Part shown: positions 56,810 to 64,000 of the stretch, piece by piece
Numbering within the stretch: the stretch's first letter is position 1
Layout of the letters: each line of letters starts with the position of its first letter
From: JABDKH01 sp963768565
GTDB lineage: Bacteria; Bacteroidota; Rhodothermia; Rhodothermales; JABDKH01
NCBI GenBank assembly: GCA_963768565.1
Contig: CAVYIO010000023.1
Coordinates: 1 to 64,000, forward strand
DNA: 64,000 nt
Direction of reading: 5' to 3'
Notes under the pieces: generated by a model
The model's database searches: none
Seen by the model: only the letters and a program-made list of their open reading frames with translations
Told to the model about the DNA's origin: nothing
Translations under genes and position numbers: made by a program

Positions 56810-57343
56810 TCAAGAACGCATGCCAATGACTTTCGCCGGCACTCCCGCCACGATGGAATACGGCGGTACTTCATGGTCTACAACGCTGCCTGCTCCCACA
56901 ACGGCTCCTGTCCCGATGTTGCAGCCGGGCAGAATGACCACGTTGGCACCGATCAAGACGTCATCGCCAATAGTCAGTCCCGTGTTGGTCGATCCTTGAT
57001 CGACGATAAGGACATCACGACTTCGGAAGTTGCGGCTTCCCCCAAGCACCGTAACGTTAGGAGCAATTCGAACGTTGTCTCCGATGATCACGTCCTTTGT
57101 CCCGGTCGAGATGTGATTGAAACTACTGACCGCACTGTTGCGGCCAATGGAGATGCGTCCGGACTGCGTCTGAATGACTGCGAAAGGTTTAACGACCGTA
57201 CCCCTGCCGAACGAAATGCTTCCGCTGAGCTGAACCTGGCTCTTGATACTGACGAGACATCGGTATCGCAGGGAGAAGTAGATCGACGCTACGAATCTCG
57301 GAACCAGGTAACGTTGAGCTATGCGAGTAAACGGTTTTTGCAA
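56810..57343 (-). CDS. Hexapeptide-repeat acyltransferase
   Basis: A 177-residue trimeric left-handed beta-helix acetyltransferase, similar to the WcaF/maltose-O-acetyltransferase type. The body has [LIV]-G-x-x repeats: SGSISFGRGTVVKPFAVI, SGRISIGRNSAVSSFN, IIGDNVRIAPNVTVLGG, LTIGDDVLIGANVVILPG, GTGAVVGAGSVVDHE. The end SIVAGVPAKVIGM is diagnostic. The only in-frame start is a TTG at 57343, as a stop lies a few codons upstream. It would O-acetylate a sugar in the glycan. It is 31 bases after asnB. The unusual start makes a missing N-terminal segment possible. Confidence 0.83.
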   Translation of the reverse strand: MQKPFTRIAQRYLVPRFVASIYFSLRYRCLVSIKSQVQLSGSISFGRGTVVKPFAVIQTQSGRISIGRNSAVSSFNHISTGTKDVIIGDNVRIAPNVTVLGGSRNFRSRDVLIVDQGSTNTGLTIGDDVLIGANVVILPGCNIGTGAVVGAGSVVDHEVPPYSIVAGVPAKVIGMRS

Positions 57344-57374
57344 TTGACTACGTGGGTTCTGGACTCAGTCGATT

Positions 57375-59315
57375 TTATCCTTCATTCCGTGCGATGGCCG
57401 CTACAATTTCGTCCTCGATAGCATCCGGTTGGACTCCCTGAATATAGATCCGGTCCCATATTTCGAGATTCAGAAGCATCCACAGCCGAACATGGTTGTC
57501 GCGACGGCCGATCAGATGATCGTCGAGAAGATTTGAAACGGCATCATGGCGAAAGACCCCTTCCCGGACAAATCTCGACTCCAGCAGAAAAGATCGGAGG
57601 AACCCGTGGAGTTTTCCCGCAAACCAGTAGGCAATCGGAAACATGAACCCCTGTTTGTCGCGGTTGACGATGTCCGCGGGGAGGTAGTCCTTCGCCAGTT
57701 CCCTCAGGATATACTTCGTTTGTCGGTTTCTGATCTTGAGATCGGCCGGATAGGTCGCCATCAGTTCGACGAGTTCGTGATCCAACATTGGCGATCTGAG
57801 TTCGAGGCTGTGCGCCATGCTCATCCGATCTGTGAGCATCAATGAGTGTTCCGGCAAACGCGTCACTATGTCTGTGTACAGCATGCGATCGAGCATGTCG
57901 GTCGCCGGCGCACTGTGAAACGGCGACGATATGACCTCCGATGAATTCAGGTCCTTGACACGTAGCCAGGCCGAGTCGGTGAACAGGCTCGCCTTGTCGA
58001 GATGACTGAAACGGAAGTAGCAGGTGGCCTCTGCGTAGCGCTCTCCGAGATCCGGTACAGCCGCGAGTTGATCGATCCACCGGAGTTTCTGGGTGACGCT
58101 CTTGTAGGTGAAACTGTCGGGAAGCCGGCGCAGCAACGGTCGCAGAAGTCGGCCGCGTATCAGCGCCGGAATTCGAGCGTAGTGTCGTACGTAGTCGAGC
58201 CCATAATATCGATCGAATCCGGCAAAGAGCTCATCTCCTCCATCTCCTCCCAGGACGACTTTGACATGCCGGGCTGCAACCTCTGCCGCATGATACTGAC
58301 ACGCCGCGATGGGATCCGACGGCTCATCGAGATGCCAGATGATTCGAGGGAGCAGCCCGATGAGGTCCGAGTGGACGCACTGCTCCGTGTGACGTGTGTT
58401 GTATCGGTCCGCCACAGACCGCGCGTACGGCAGTTCGTCAAAGTCAGACTCTTCAACACCCACGGCGAACGTCGCGATGCGATCGTCGAAGTGATTTGCC
58501 ATCATGGCAACGATCATACTCGAGTCGAGACCGCCGCTGAGGAATGCGCCGACGGGCACGTCACTGACCAGATGTGACTCGACTGATCGCTCCAACTTGT
58601 CCCGCAGCATGTCTACCCAATCGCCGTCGCTGACATTCATTTTGCCGACAAACGACAACTCCCAATACCGCTTGACGGTAATACGATTCTCCTGAAATAC
58701 CAGGAGATGGGCGGGAGGGAGCTTCTGTATTCCGCGCAGCATGGTGCGCGGAGACGGTACAAATCGAAGCGACAGATAGTGGTGCAGCGACTCGGTGTCC
58801 ATCTCGAAGTCGCCGTCGGCCACGGCCACGAGTGCTTTCATTTCTGAAGCGAACGCGAAATCGTCACCATTCTGCCGGTAGAAGAGGGGTTTCTGCCCCA
58901 TGCGATCCCGTGCCAGAACCAGTTTTTCGCGCCTCGAGTCCCAGATGGCGAATGCGAACATGCCGTTCAGCCGCTCCACACATCGTTCCCCGAGCTCCTC
59001 GTAGAGATGAACGATCACCTCCGTATCCGTCGATGTCCGGAACAGGTGGCCGCGCTCGATCAATTCGTCGCGGAGGGCCTTATGATTGTAGATCTCGCCA
59101 TTGAAAACGATCCATACCGACTCGTCCTCATTGGGAATGGGCATGCGCCCGCCGTCGAGGTCGATGATGCTCAGGCGATTGCTGGCCAGACCGATGGGAC
59201 CGTCTACGTACGTGCCGCGGTCATCCGGTCCCCGGTGCACCATGGTGTCGAGCATGGTTTCCAGGTCGGCAGCCTGTACGCCGTCTCGTCTATGTAATCC
59301 CGCGATGCCACACAT
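57375..59315 (-). CDS. asnB: Asparagine synthase (glutamine-hydrolysing) of the glycan locus
   Basis: A 646-residue amidotransferase. The N-terminal glutaminase domain has the catalytic Cys2 (MCGIAGLHRRDG), RLSIIDLDGGRMP, FNGEIYNH and TDTEVIVHLYEE; the ATP-binding synthetase domain has the PP-loop VGAFLSGGLDSSMIVAMM near residue 258 and KVVLGGDGGDELFAGFDRYYG. The frame is intact and the length is usual for the long AsnB form. It converts an acid to an amide using glutamine; in polysaccharide clusters such enzymes often amidate a uronic acid or an unusual sugar acid rather than aspartate, which I infer here from the context. Three bases separate it from the membrane protein upstream. Confidence 0.92.
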   Translation of the reverse strand: MCGIAGLHRRDGVQAADLETMLDTMVHRGPDDRGTYVDGPIGLASNRLSIIDLDGGRMPIPNEDESVWIVFNGEIYNHKALRDELIERGHLFRTSTDTEVIVHLYEELGERCVERLNGMFAFAIWDSRREKLVLARDRMGQKPLFYRQNGDDFAFASEMKALVAVADGDFEMDTESLHHYLSLRFVPSPRTMLRGIQKLPPAHLLVFQENRITVKRYWELSFVGKMNVSDGDWVDMLRDKLERSVESHLVSDVPVGAFLSGGLDSSMIVAMMANHFDDRIATFAVGVEESDFDELPYARSVADRYNTRHTEQCVHSDLIGLLPRIIWHLDEPSDPIAACQYHAAEVAARHVKVVLGGDGGDELFAGFDRYYGLDYVRHYARIPALIRGRLLRPLLRRLPDSFTYKSVTQKLRWIDQLAAVPDLGERYAEATCYFRFSHLDKASLFTDSAWLRVKDLNSSEVISSPFHSAPATDMLDRMLYTDIVTRLPEHSLMLTDRMSMAHSLELRSPMLDHELVELMATYPADLKIRNRQTKYILRELAKDYLPADIVNRDKQGFMFPIAYWFAGKLHGFLRSFLLESRFVREGVFRHDAVSNLLDDHLIGRRDNHVRLWMLLNLEIWDRIYIQGVQPDAIEDEIVAAIARNEG

Positions 59316-59318
59316 GCT

Positions 59319-61299
59319 TCAGTTCACCACAGGCTGGGGTTGTGCAGCGATATCAGGACGTCGTCCGTCCGCCCGGGTCGTTACCACGTGTTCACCCCGT
59401 TCGGGCCAGCGTGCACGCAGCATCCGCCAGGGGTCGAACCGTAGCACGAGAGCGTCGGGCGGGTTTCTCAGCGCAATGAATCCCATTTGATCCTCCGCGA
59501 CCGGGTACTGAAGGATCGGGATGGCCGGGCTGGCGCTCCAGGCTGGACTGTAACGATACTTGATTACGATAAGGCCACTGTCAGGTCGGACGTCTGTGAG
59601 CCGAATCTCGTTGACTTTCGTCTCGACCTTGCCGTTTCCGGCTCAGAAAGCGCCCGGCCGACGTGAGGTTTCGGAAAGCCTTGAGCGTGCCTGCCTCACC
59701 AACCGGCGGCCCCAGCGTCAGAGCGATGAGGCTGTCTGCCTGACGCGTGGCAGTGAAGACCCAGTCGACGCCCCAGCGATTCAATGCGGCTCGAAGTTCA
59801 TCCGGGTCCCAGTCGCCAATCTGGCGGCCGAGAAGCATCGAATTCAGAAACTGGACGGGGTCATAGGAAGCGGGGAAATTGCTGCCGATGATCTCTCTGG
59901 CGAGTGTGATGGGATAGCTTTTACTCTCGTAACCTTCCCACTTGTGTCCGTCGGATGACTGGATCATGAGACGATCGTCCGGGCTGGTATTTTCCGCGAC
60001 GAAGTCGGCAAACGAATCGGGCGAAGGCGGAAGATCCAGTGGCCGGGGAAGATCGAGGACAATTGCACCGGCGACAAGGCCCGCGATTGTAACGACTGCC
60101 GCGACTCGCGGGCTAAGCCGCATTCGATCCAGGAGCGAGTGAATCGCCAGGCCTACAGGTATGGCCATGAATACGAATGTCGGCACGATGAATCGGACAG
60201 GCTGCATCCTGGAGACTATCGGAAGGTCGGATCCAAAAAGAGTTGCCGCCAGGCCGAAGGCGATGGTGATTCCGAGAGCGACAGCGACTGTCGAATCTAC
60301 CATCTTTCTTGCCAGGATGAGTCCGTAAGCGGCAAGGCACACTGCCAGGATGATCAGGCCGAGGATATGAAAATGCTCGAACGGAGAAAGCAGTATGGAG
60401 CTCTCGCTGAACTGAAGGTGGACGGTGGAATCAGGTGGGTAGACCGGACTGAAGCCAACGGGTTGAGGGACGTTCTGGGCCAGAATCAGGGGCCCAAGCC
60501 AGAACAGATTTACCGCAGCAACGACAAGCGGGACTGCGAACAGCGCTGACCTCTGAAGCCAGCCCAGCGGTCGATATGCGAGCGCCAGCACCACAAGAGC
60601 CGGCACAAGAATGACAGGGCCGAGAAGCTGCAGCAAGAATAGCATCGATGCGGCTGCGACCAGCGCGAAGTATGCGCGCGGTGACGGATTCTGCAGGTAG
60701 ATGAGAAAGCGGCCCAGGACGTACGGCGCAAAGAAGGCGGCGGCGGTGAACGCGACCAGTCCCCAGTGCCAGAAGCCATAGATGCGGTAATCCAGCCACG
60801 CAGGAGCCACAAGCACCAGCAGGATCCACGGCCAGAATCGCTCAGGTATCCCGGATGACCTGCATCCCAGTATCATCCACAGTGGAAAACACAGGACGGC
60901 CAGAAACAGGAACAGACGAACGACTGCACCCGGACTCAAGAAGGGCAACAGCACGCCAGCAACCTCGAGGGGTTTGGCGCCGACGTCCTGACCCGGGTTC
61001 ATTGTCATGCCGGCGGAGAGCGCGGGATCATAGCCCCATGGAACCCCGCTCTCCCTCAGAGCCTCCCGGTAAAGGTGTACCCGATGCGTATGCACGGGGT
61101 AGTCGACAGCGTGAAGCGGCGTGTCTCGCAGCACTTCACCGGGCGGAAGAAATATCAGTGTCGCGACGACATGGACGAGTAACAGTAACGCGATCACCAG
61201 GCGGTCGGCCGTGACATGGTCGGTCAGACTTGAACGGAATGGTCCGGGCTTGCTATCGGGAATGGCCGTCCGACTGTTTGATGGTTTGCTACTGCCCAA
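59319..61299 (-). CDS. Large polytopic membrane protein of the glycan locus (one frame break)
   Basis: About 659 residues after correction. Twelve or so helices, starting with ALLLLVHVVATLIFL and followed by a loop DYPVHTHRVHLYREALRESGVPWGYDPALSAGMTMNPG, which looks like the periplasmic acidic loop of YfhO/GT-C proteins. The open frame would end at 59581 with an untidy tail; one extra base near 59640 restores SGNGKVETKVNEIRLTDVRPDSGLIVIKYRYSPAW and a soluble C-terminus up to TGA at 59319, just before asnB. The C-terminal beta-rich periplasmic part (SLPISLA-like SYPITLAREIIGS, DWVFTATRQAD) fits YfhO-like proteins. Possible polymerase, ligase or glycosyltransferase; undecided. Confidence 0.68.
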
Positions 61300-61318
61300 G
61301 ATCTAGCGTTCGCCTCAG

Positions 61319-62143
61319 CTACTTCTTGACGGCGGTGATCGAGTACTTGTATGCGAACCGTCGTGCGAGTCGATCCGGCATCAGGTTGTAGACGGGCTTC
61401 AGTACATAGTTGTACAGCGTGGCCTTCACACCGGATCGGCATACTGGCAGCAATCTGTGGTGCTCCTGTGTGGTCTCGACGATGTCGAAACCGCTGAAGA
61501 AGGCTTCGCATTCCTGCTGTGTCAGGAAATCATTGACCGGCGGGTCTTCCTCCTCAAACTCGATGTTTACTCCGCGGATCTGCTTGAGGGAGTACATCCA
61601 GGATGGCTTTCGGTAGAAGTGCGATATGATCGCTCGCCCGCCCGGCTTCAGTACCCGGCGTATTTCACTTATCGCAAGCTGCGTGTCGCCAGTCGCGTGG
61701 ACGACGCCATTCGCCCAGACGGCATCGAACGTGTTATCCTCAAAACTGAGATCGAGGACGCTCTCGACGCGGACTTCCTCGGCCTTGACTCCCTCCATCT
61801 CAAAGTGCCGAAGCGTCATCTTGACTGCATTGGGCGTCAGATCCGTCGAAGTGACACGCACACCGCGCTTGAGAAATTCCAGGCTGTCAAAGCCCATACG
61901 ACAGCCTATCTCGAGAAGATGTTTTCCCTGAAGAAGTTTCGCCTCTCGATCTATGCGATCCATGATCCATGGAAACTTGTACGGGTTCATCCACTGCTGG
62001 ATGTGGACGAAGAACTCCCGGCTTCCAATCTCAATACTATTGTCCGTGACGTACTGGAGACCGAGTGTGTGCTCATTCCAATACTCGTAAATGGACTCGC
62101 GGACGTTGACTTCCGCATCCGTAGGAGTTGTGGTTCCTGACAT
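61319..62143 (-). CDS. Class I SAM-dependent methyltransferase
   Basis: A 274-residue methyltransferase. The open frame continues to 62428, but that part overlaps the epimerase and has no family features, so the ATG at 62143 is chosen (MSGTTTPTDAEVNVRESIYEYWNEH). SAM motif I is HLLEIGCRMGFDSLEFLKRG near residue 80, then VRVTSTDLTPNAVKM, FEDNTFDAVWANGVVHATGDTQLAISEIRRVLKPGGRAIISHFYR. The N-terminal YWNEHTLGLQY motif recurs in methyltransferases of surface-glycan clusters. It begins five bases after the epimerase stop. The C-terminus YKYSITAVKK is basic. Substrate unknown. Confidence 0.86.
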   Translation of the reverse strand: MSGTTTPTDAEVNVRESIYEYWNEHTLGLQYVTDNSIEIGSREFFVHIQQWMNPYKFPWIMDRIDREAKLLQGKHLLEIGCRMGFDSLEFLKRGVRVTSTDLTPNAVKMTLRHFEMEGVKAEEVRVESVLDLSFEDNTFDAVWANGVVHATGDTQLAISEIRRVLKPGGRAIISHFYRKPSWMYSLKQIRGVNIEFEEEDPPVNDFLTQQECEAFFSGFDIVETTQEHHRLLPVCRSGVKATLYNYVLKPVYNLMPDRLARRFAYKYSITAVKK

Positions 62144-62148
62144 AGTCG

Positions 62149-63150
62149 TTACTGTTCGTTCTCCTGATTGTGATTCTCCATCGCGACGATCGCCGCCCGG
62201 CAGTCCGACAGACCTTCCTCCAGTGTGTATCCAGGCGCAAACCCGAGCTCGCTCCGCGCCTTTGAAATATCGAATCCGTTGTTGGTGTTGAAGAACTCGA
62301 GAGTCCGTCGTGAGACCGGCGGGTCGATGCCGATTATGGCGGAGCCCGACTCGATGACTCGTGCCGCGACCTGCCCAGCAAGGTGCGGCACCCGAATCCA
62401 GGGTTTCCGCAGTCCAAACACCCTGCACATCGTGTCTATGAGGTCCGCTGTAGCCACTACCTGGTCACCGCCAATAATGTACGTCTCGTTGCCCGTAACG
62501 GGTTGTCCCATGGCGAGGTCGAGGGCTTGCAACAGATCCGCGATGTAAATGGGATGACGAACATTCGTTCCACCGCCAATCATAGGAAAGGTACCCTTGC
62601 GAAGCGCGCGGTAGAGCTTTTGTGTACGCGGACATGTTGCTCCATAGACCCATGTTGGCCTCAAGATCACGGCCGGCAATCCGGTTCGGTCGCAAAAAGC
62701 TCTAACCTCCGCCTCACCCGCCAGCTTGGTCTCTCCGTAGATTGATTGCGGGTGACACGGAGAGTCCTCGTCTGCCGGCCAGGACTCCAGGTTGCCATAT
62801 ACGGAAACGGAACTGACGTGAACATAGCGCTCCACACCTTCGGCGACGGCAAGACTCATGAGATCGCCGAGTCCGCGGACGTTCACGTCCCAGTACACTT
62901 CGTCACTCAACTTCACGTCGAGGTGAGCACTGGCAAGATGGAAAACGACATGTTGACCGCGCATCAGCGATTTGGTCGCGCCGATGTCCCGGTAGTCCAT
63001 CGTGTGTTTTTCGAATGCGGAAGACGAACCGCCGGTCGGGTACCGAACATCGACGCCTGTGACCTGGTGACCGGCGGCGGCCAGGTGTTCACAAAGCTCT
63101 AGACCAATGAAGCCACCTGCGCCGGTGACGAGAATCCTCTTGCTGCTCAT
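62149..63150 (-). CDS. NAD-dependent epimerase/dehydratase (SDR family)
   Basis: A 333-residue extended short-chain dehydrogenase. The NAD loop is ILVTGAGGFIGLELCEHLAAAGH, then VTGVDVRYP, NVRGLGDLMSLAVAEGVERYVHVSSVSVYGN, the catalytic SIYGETKLAGEAEV (YxxxK) and RPTWVYGATCPRTQKLYR. The C-terminal domain includes GTNVRHPIYIADLLQALDLAM. It probably alters a nucleotide-sugar at C4, C5 or C6; the exact reaction cannot be told. Its start overlaps the upstream methyltransferase stop by four bases (ATGA), and its stop is five bases before the next methyltransferase. Intact frame. Confidence 0.9.
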   Translation of the reverse strand: MSSKRILVTGAGGFIGLELCEHLAAAGHQVTGVDVRYPTGGSSSAFEKHTMDYRDIGATKSLMRGQHVVFHLASAHLDVKLSDEVYWDVNVRGLGDLMSLAVAEGVERYVHVSSVSVYGNLESWPADEDSPCHPQSIYGETKLAGEAEVRAFCDRTGLPAVILRPTWVYGATCPRTQKLYRALRKGTFPMIGGGTNVRHPIYIADLLQALDLAMGQPVTGNETYIIGGDQVVATADLIDTMCRVFGLRKPWIRVPHLAGQVAARVIESGSAIIGIDPPVSRRTLEFFNTNNGFDISKARSELGFAPGYTLEEGLSDCRAAIVAMENHNQENEQ

Positions 63151-63965
63151 GCAGGGACCTCATCCTTGCGGCCCTGCACCATCACTACGTATCCCGGAGA
63201 GAAGAACAGCAGTCGATCCAATTGCGATACGAGCCAGAAGAGGGGATATACTGCGGCATACATCCTGTAGGTCTTCCGAACGGACTGAATCTGATCCCGC
63301 GTCTGAGGTGCAATGGTCCCGGCCTTGACGGGCTCGGGCCCTCCCGGTGAAAGCACTTTCACGTAAACAAAATTGATCGCGAGCTCGATCATTTCCGTAA
63401 AGAAGTGAGAAAAGGTAACGTCCCGGCCGGGCTCCAATCCCGAGGATTGCATAATAGTGTTCAGCTCCAGCGTGCTGAAGCCGTCTCTGACGTGACCATA
63501 CTTATCCTTCGTCATCCCGATCCAGTTCTTGATTCGATTCACGGTTCGGGTCGGATCTCCCCCGGGTACGGTGATCACAATACGGCCATTGTTCTTCATG
63601 AGGCGGTAGAGTTCCGCCGTGAACAGGTCGGGTCGCGATACGTGTTCATGTGCATCGATTGCCACGACCCAGTCGAAGCTCTTGTCTGGATAGGGGACCT
63701 GGTCCTGTCTGGCGAGCAGAACGTCGACCCCGAGCAGATCGCTCATCTCGGCGATACCATCCGGTTCAAGGTCTGCAAAGGACCATTCGCCCCCCAACTC
63801 TCTCAAGTAGTAGTTGATCGCCCCATTGTTGTCCCCGCACGTGACCAGAAGGCACGTCGCGTCTTCTCGTAGCGTCCCAAGAATTCGCCGAAGGTGTTTC
63901 AGGCGAAGCTTCTTCTTGAGCGTCTTCTGAAACATCTGCAGCTGCCAGTGTGATGCTTCAGTCAT
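63147..63965 (-). CDS. SAM-dependent methyltransferase
   Basis: A 272-residue protein, first gene of the long reverse glycan unit within the window. SAM-fold segments are CLLVTCGDNNGAINYYLRELGG (motif I is altered, with CGDNNG instead of the usual GxGxG), ADLEPDGIAEM, PYPDKSFDWVVAIDAHEHVSRPDLFTAELYRLMKNNGRIVITVPGG. A C-terminal helical part (ELAINFVYVKVL, MYAAVYPLFWLVSQLDRLLFFSPGYVVMVQGRK) suggests membrane contact. It may methylate a lipid-linked or glycan substrate. The operon may start further upstream beyond the window. The last 35 bases hold no feature. Confidence 0.8.
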   Translation of the reverse strand: MTEASHWQLQMFQKTLKKKLRLKHLRRILGTLREDATCLLVTCGDNNGAINYYLRELGGEWSFADLEPDGIAEMSDLLGVDVLLARQDQVPYPDKSFDWVVAIDAHEHVSRPDLFTAELYRLMKNNGRIVITVPGGDPTRTVNRIKNWIGMTKDKYGHVRDGFSTLELNTIMQSSGLEPGRDVTFSHFFTEMIELAINFVYVKVLSPGGPEPVKAGTIAPQTRDQIQSVRKTYRMYAAVYPLFWLVSQLDRLLFFSPGYVVMVQGRKDEVPA

Positions 63966-64000
63966 GATTCATCGTCGTGGTAGTTCTGATCACCTTTCTA

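Noticed and set aside
56780..57421. Forward open frame opposite the hexapeptide acetyltransferase
   Set aside because: The reverse strand shows the hexapeptide repeats; the forward translation has no domain.
25587..59640. Programmed ribosomal frameshifting as the reason for the split genes
   Set aside because: The break sites share no slippery sequence or common structure, and unrelated gene families are affected.
62144..62428. N-terminal extension of the methyltransferase at 61319
   Set aside because: It overlaps the epimerase gene and has no SAM-fold features; ATG at 62143 is the natural start.

Overview
The window looks like chromosomal DNA from a moderately GC-rich member of the Bacteroidota/Rhodothermota lineage, probably free-living and aquatic. 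The evidence is a SusC/SusD pair, the order miaB – sigma-54 activator – lptE, many lipoproteins, and a promoter of the Bacteroidota type (TTTG, 21 bases, TAnnTTTG) in front of a tRNA-Gln. The genus cannot be read from the sequence.

Positions 1-21100 are mostly nutrient acquisition and secreted proteins. There is a partial GHL10-type glycoside hydrolase next to susD and susC, a HGSNAT/NagX-like membrane acyltransferase, a Tat-exported Nif3-like protein, a large acyl-CoA synthetase/GNAT fusion, two duplicated-domain lipoproteins, an ADP-ribosylglycohydrolase-like lipoprotein and a GH16 glucanase lipoprotein. Positions 21600-31500 hold katG, an unknown lipoprotein, tRNA-Gln(CTG), a badly broken subtilase, plsC, ribD-ribE and a polytopic GT-C-like protein.

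Positions 31682-39666 form a compact forward operon: miaB, a sigma-54 activator without a receiver domain, lptE, a processive-type GT2, a TPR protein, anmK and thiL. This is a housekeeping and envelope block.

From 39683 to the end lies a surface-glycan locus in three transcription units. A reverse unit (43572-39683) has a sulfotransferase and three GT2 proteins, one lacking the usual catalytic acids. A forward unit (43770-48878) has a GT2, a Wzx-like flippase, a methyltransferase, a polysaccharide deacetylase and a YdjM-like membrane hydrolase. A long reverse unit (63965-48911) of fourteen tightly packed genes has methyltransferases, an epimerase, an AsnB-type amidotransferase, an acetyltransferase, several glycosyltransferases, a PIG-L deacetylase and a sugar N-formyltransferase-like protein. 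Together they could build, decorate (sulfate, methyl, formyl, acetyl) and export a polysaccharide or glycolipid.

The most striking global feature is a high number of single-base frame breaks, most of them one extra base, in otherwise well-conserved genes including katG and plsC. Joining the frames restores proteins of normal family length, so I read most of these as sequence or assembly errors. Genes affected are annotated as whole loci with the break position given. No CRISPR array, insertion sequence, integrase or phage gene was seen.
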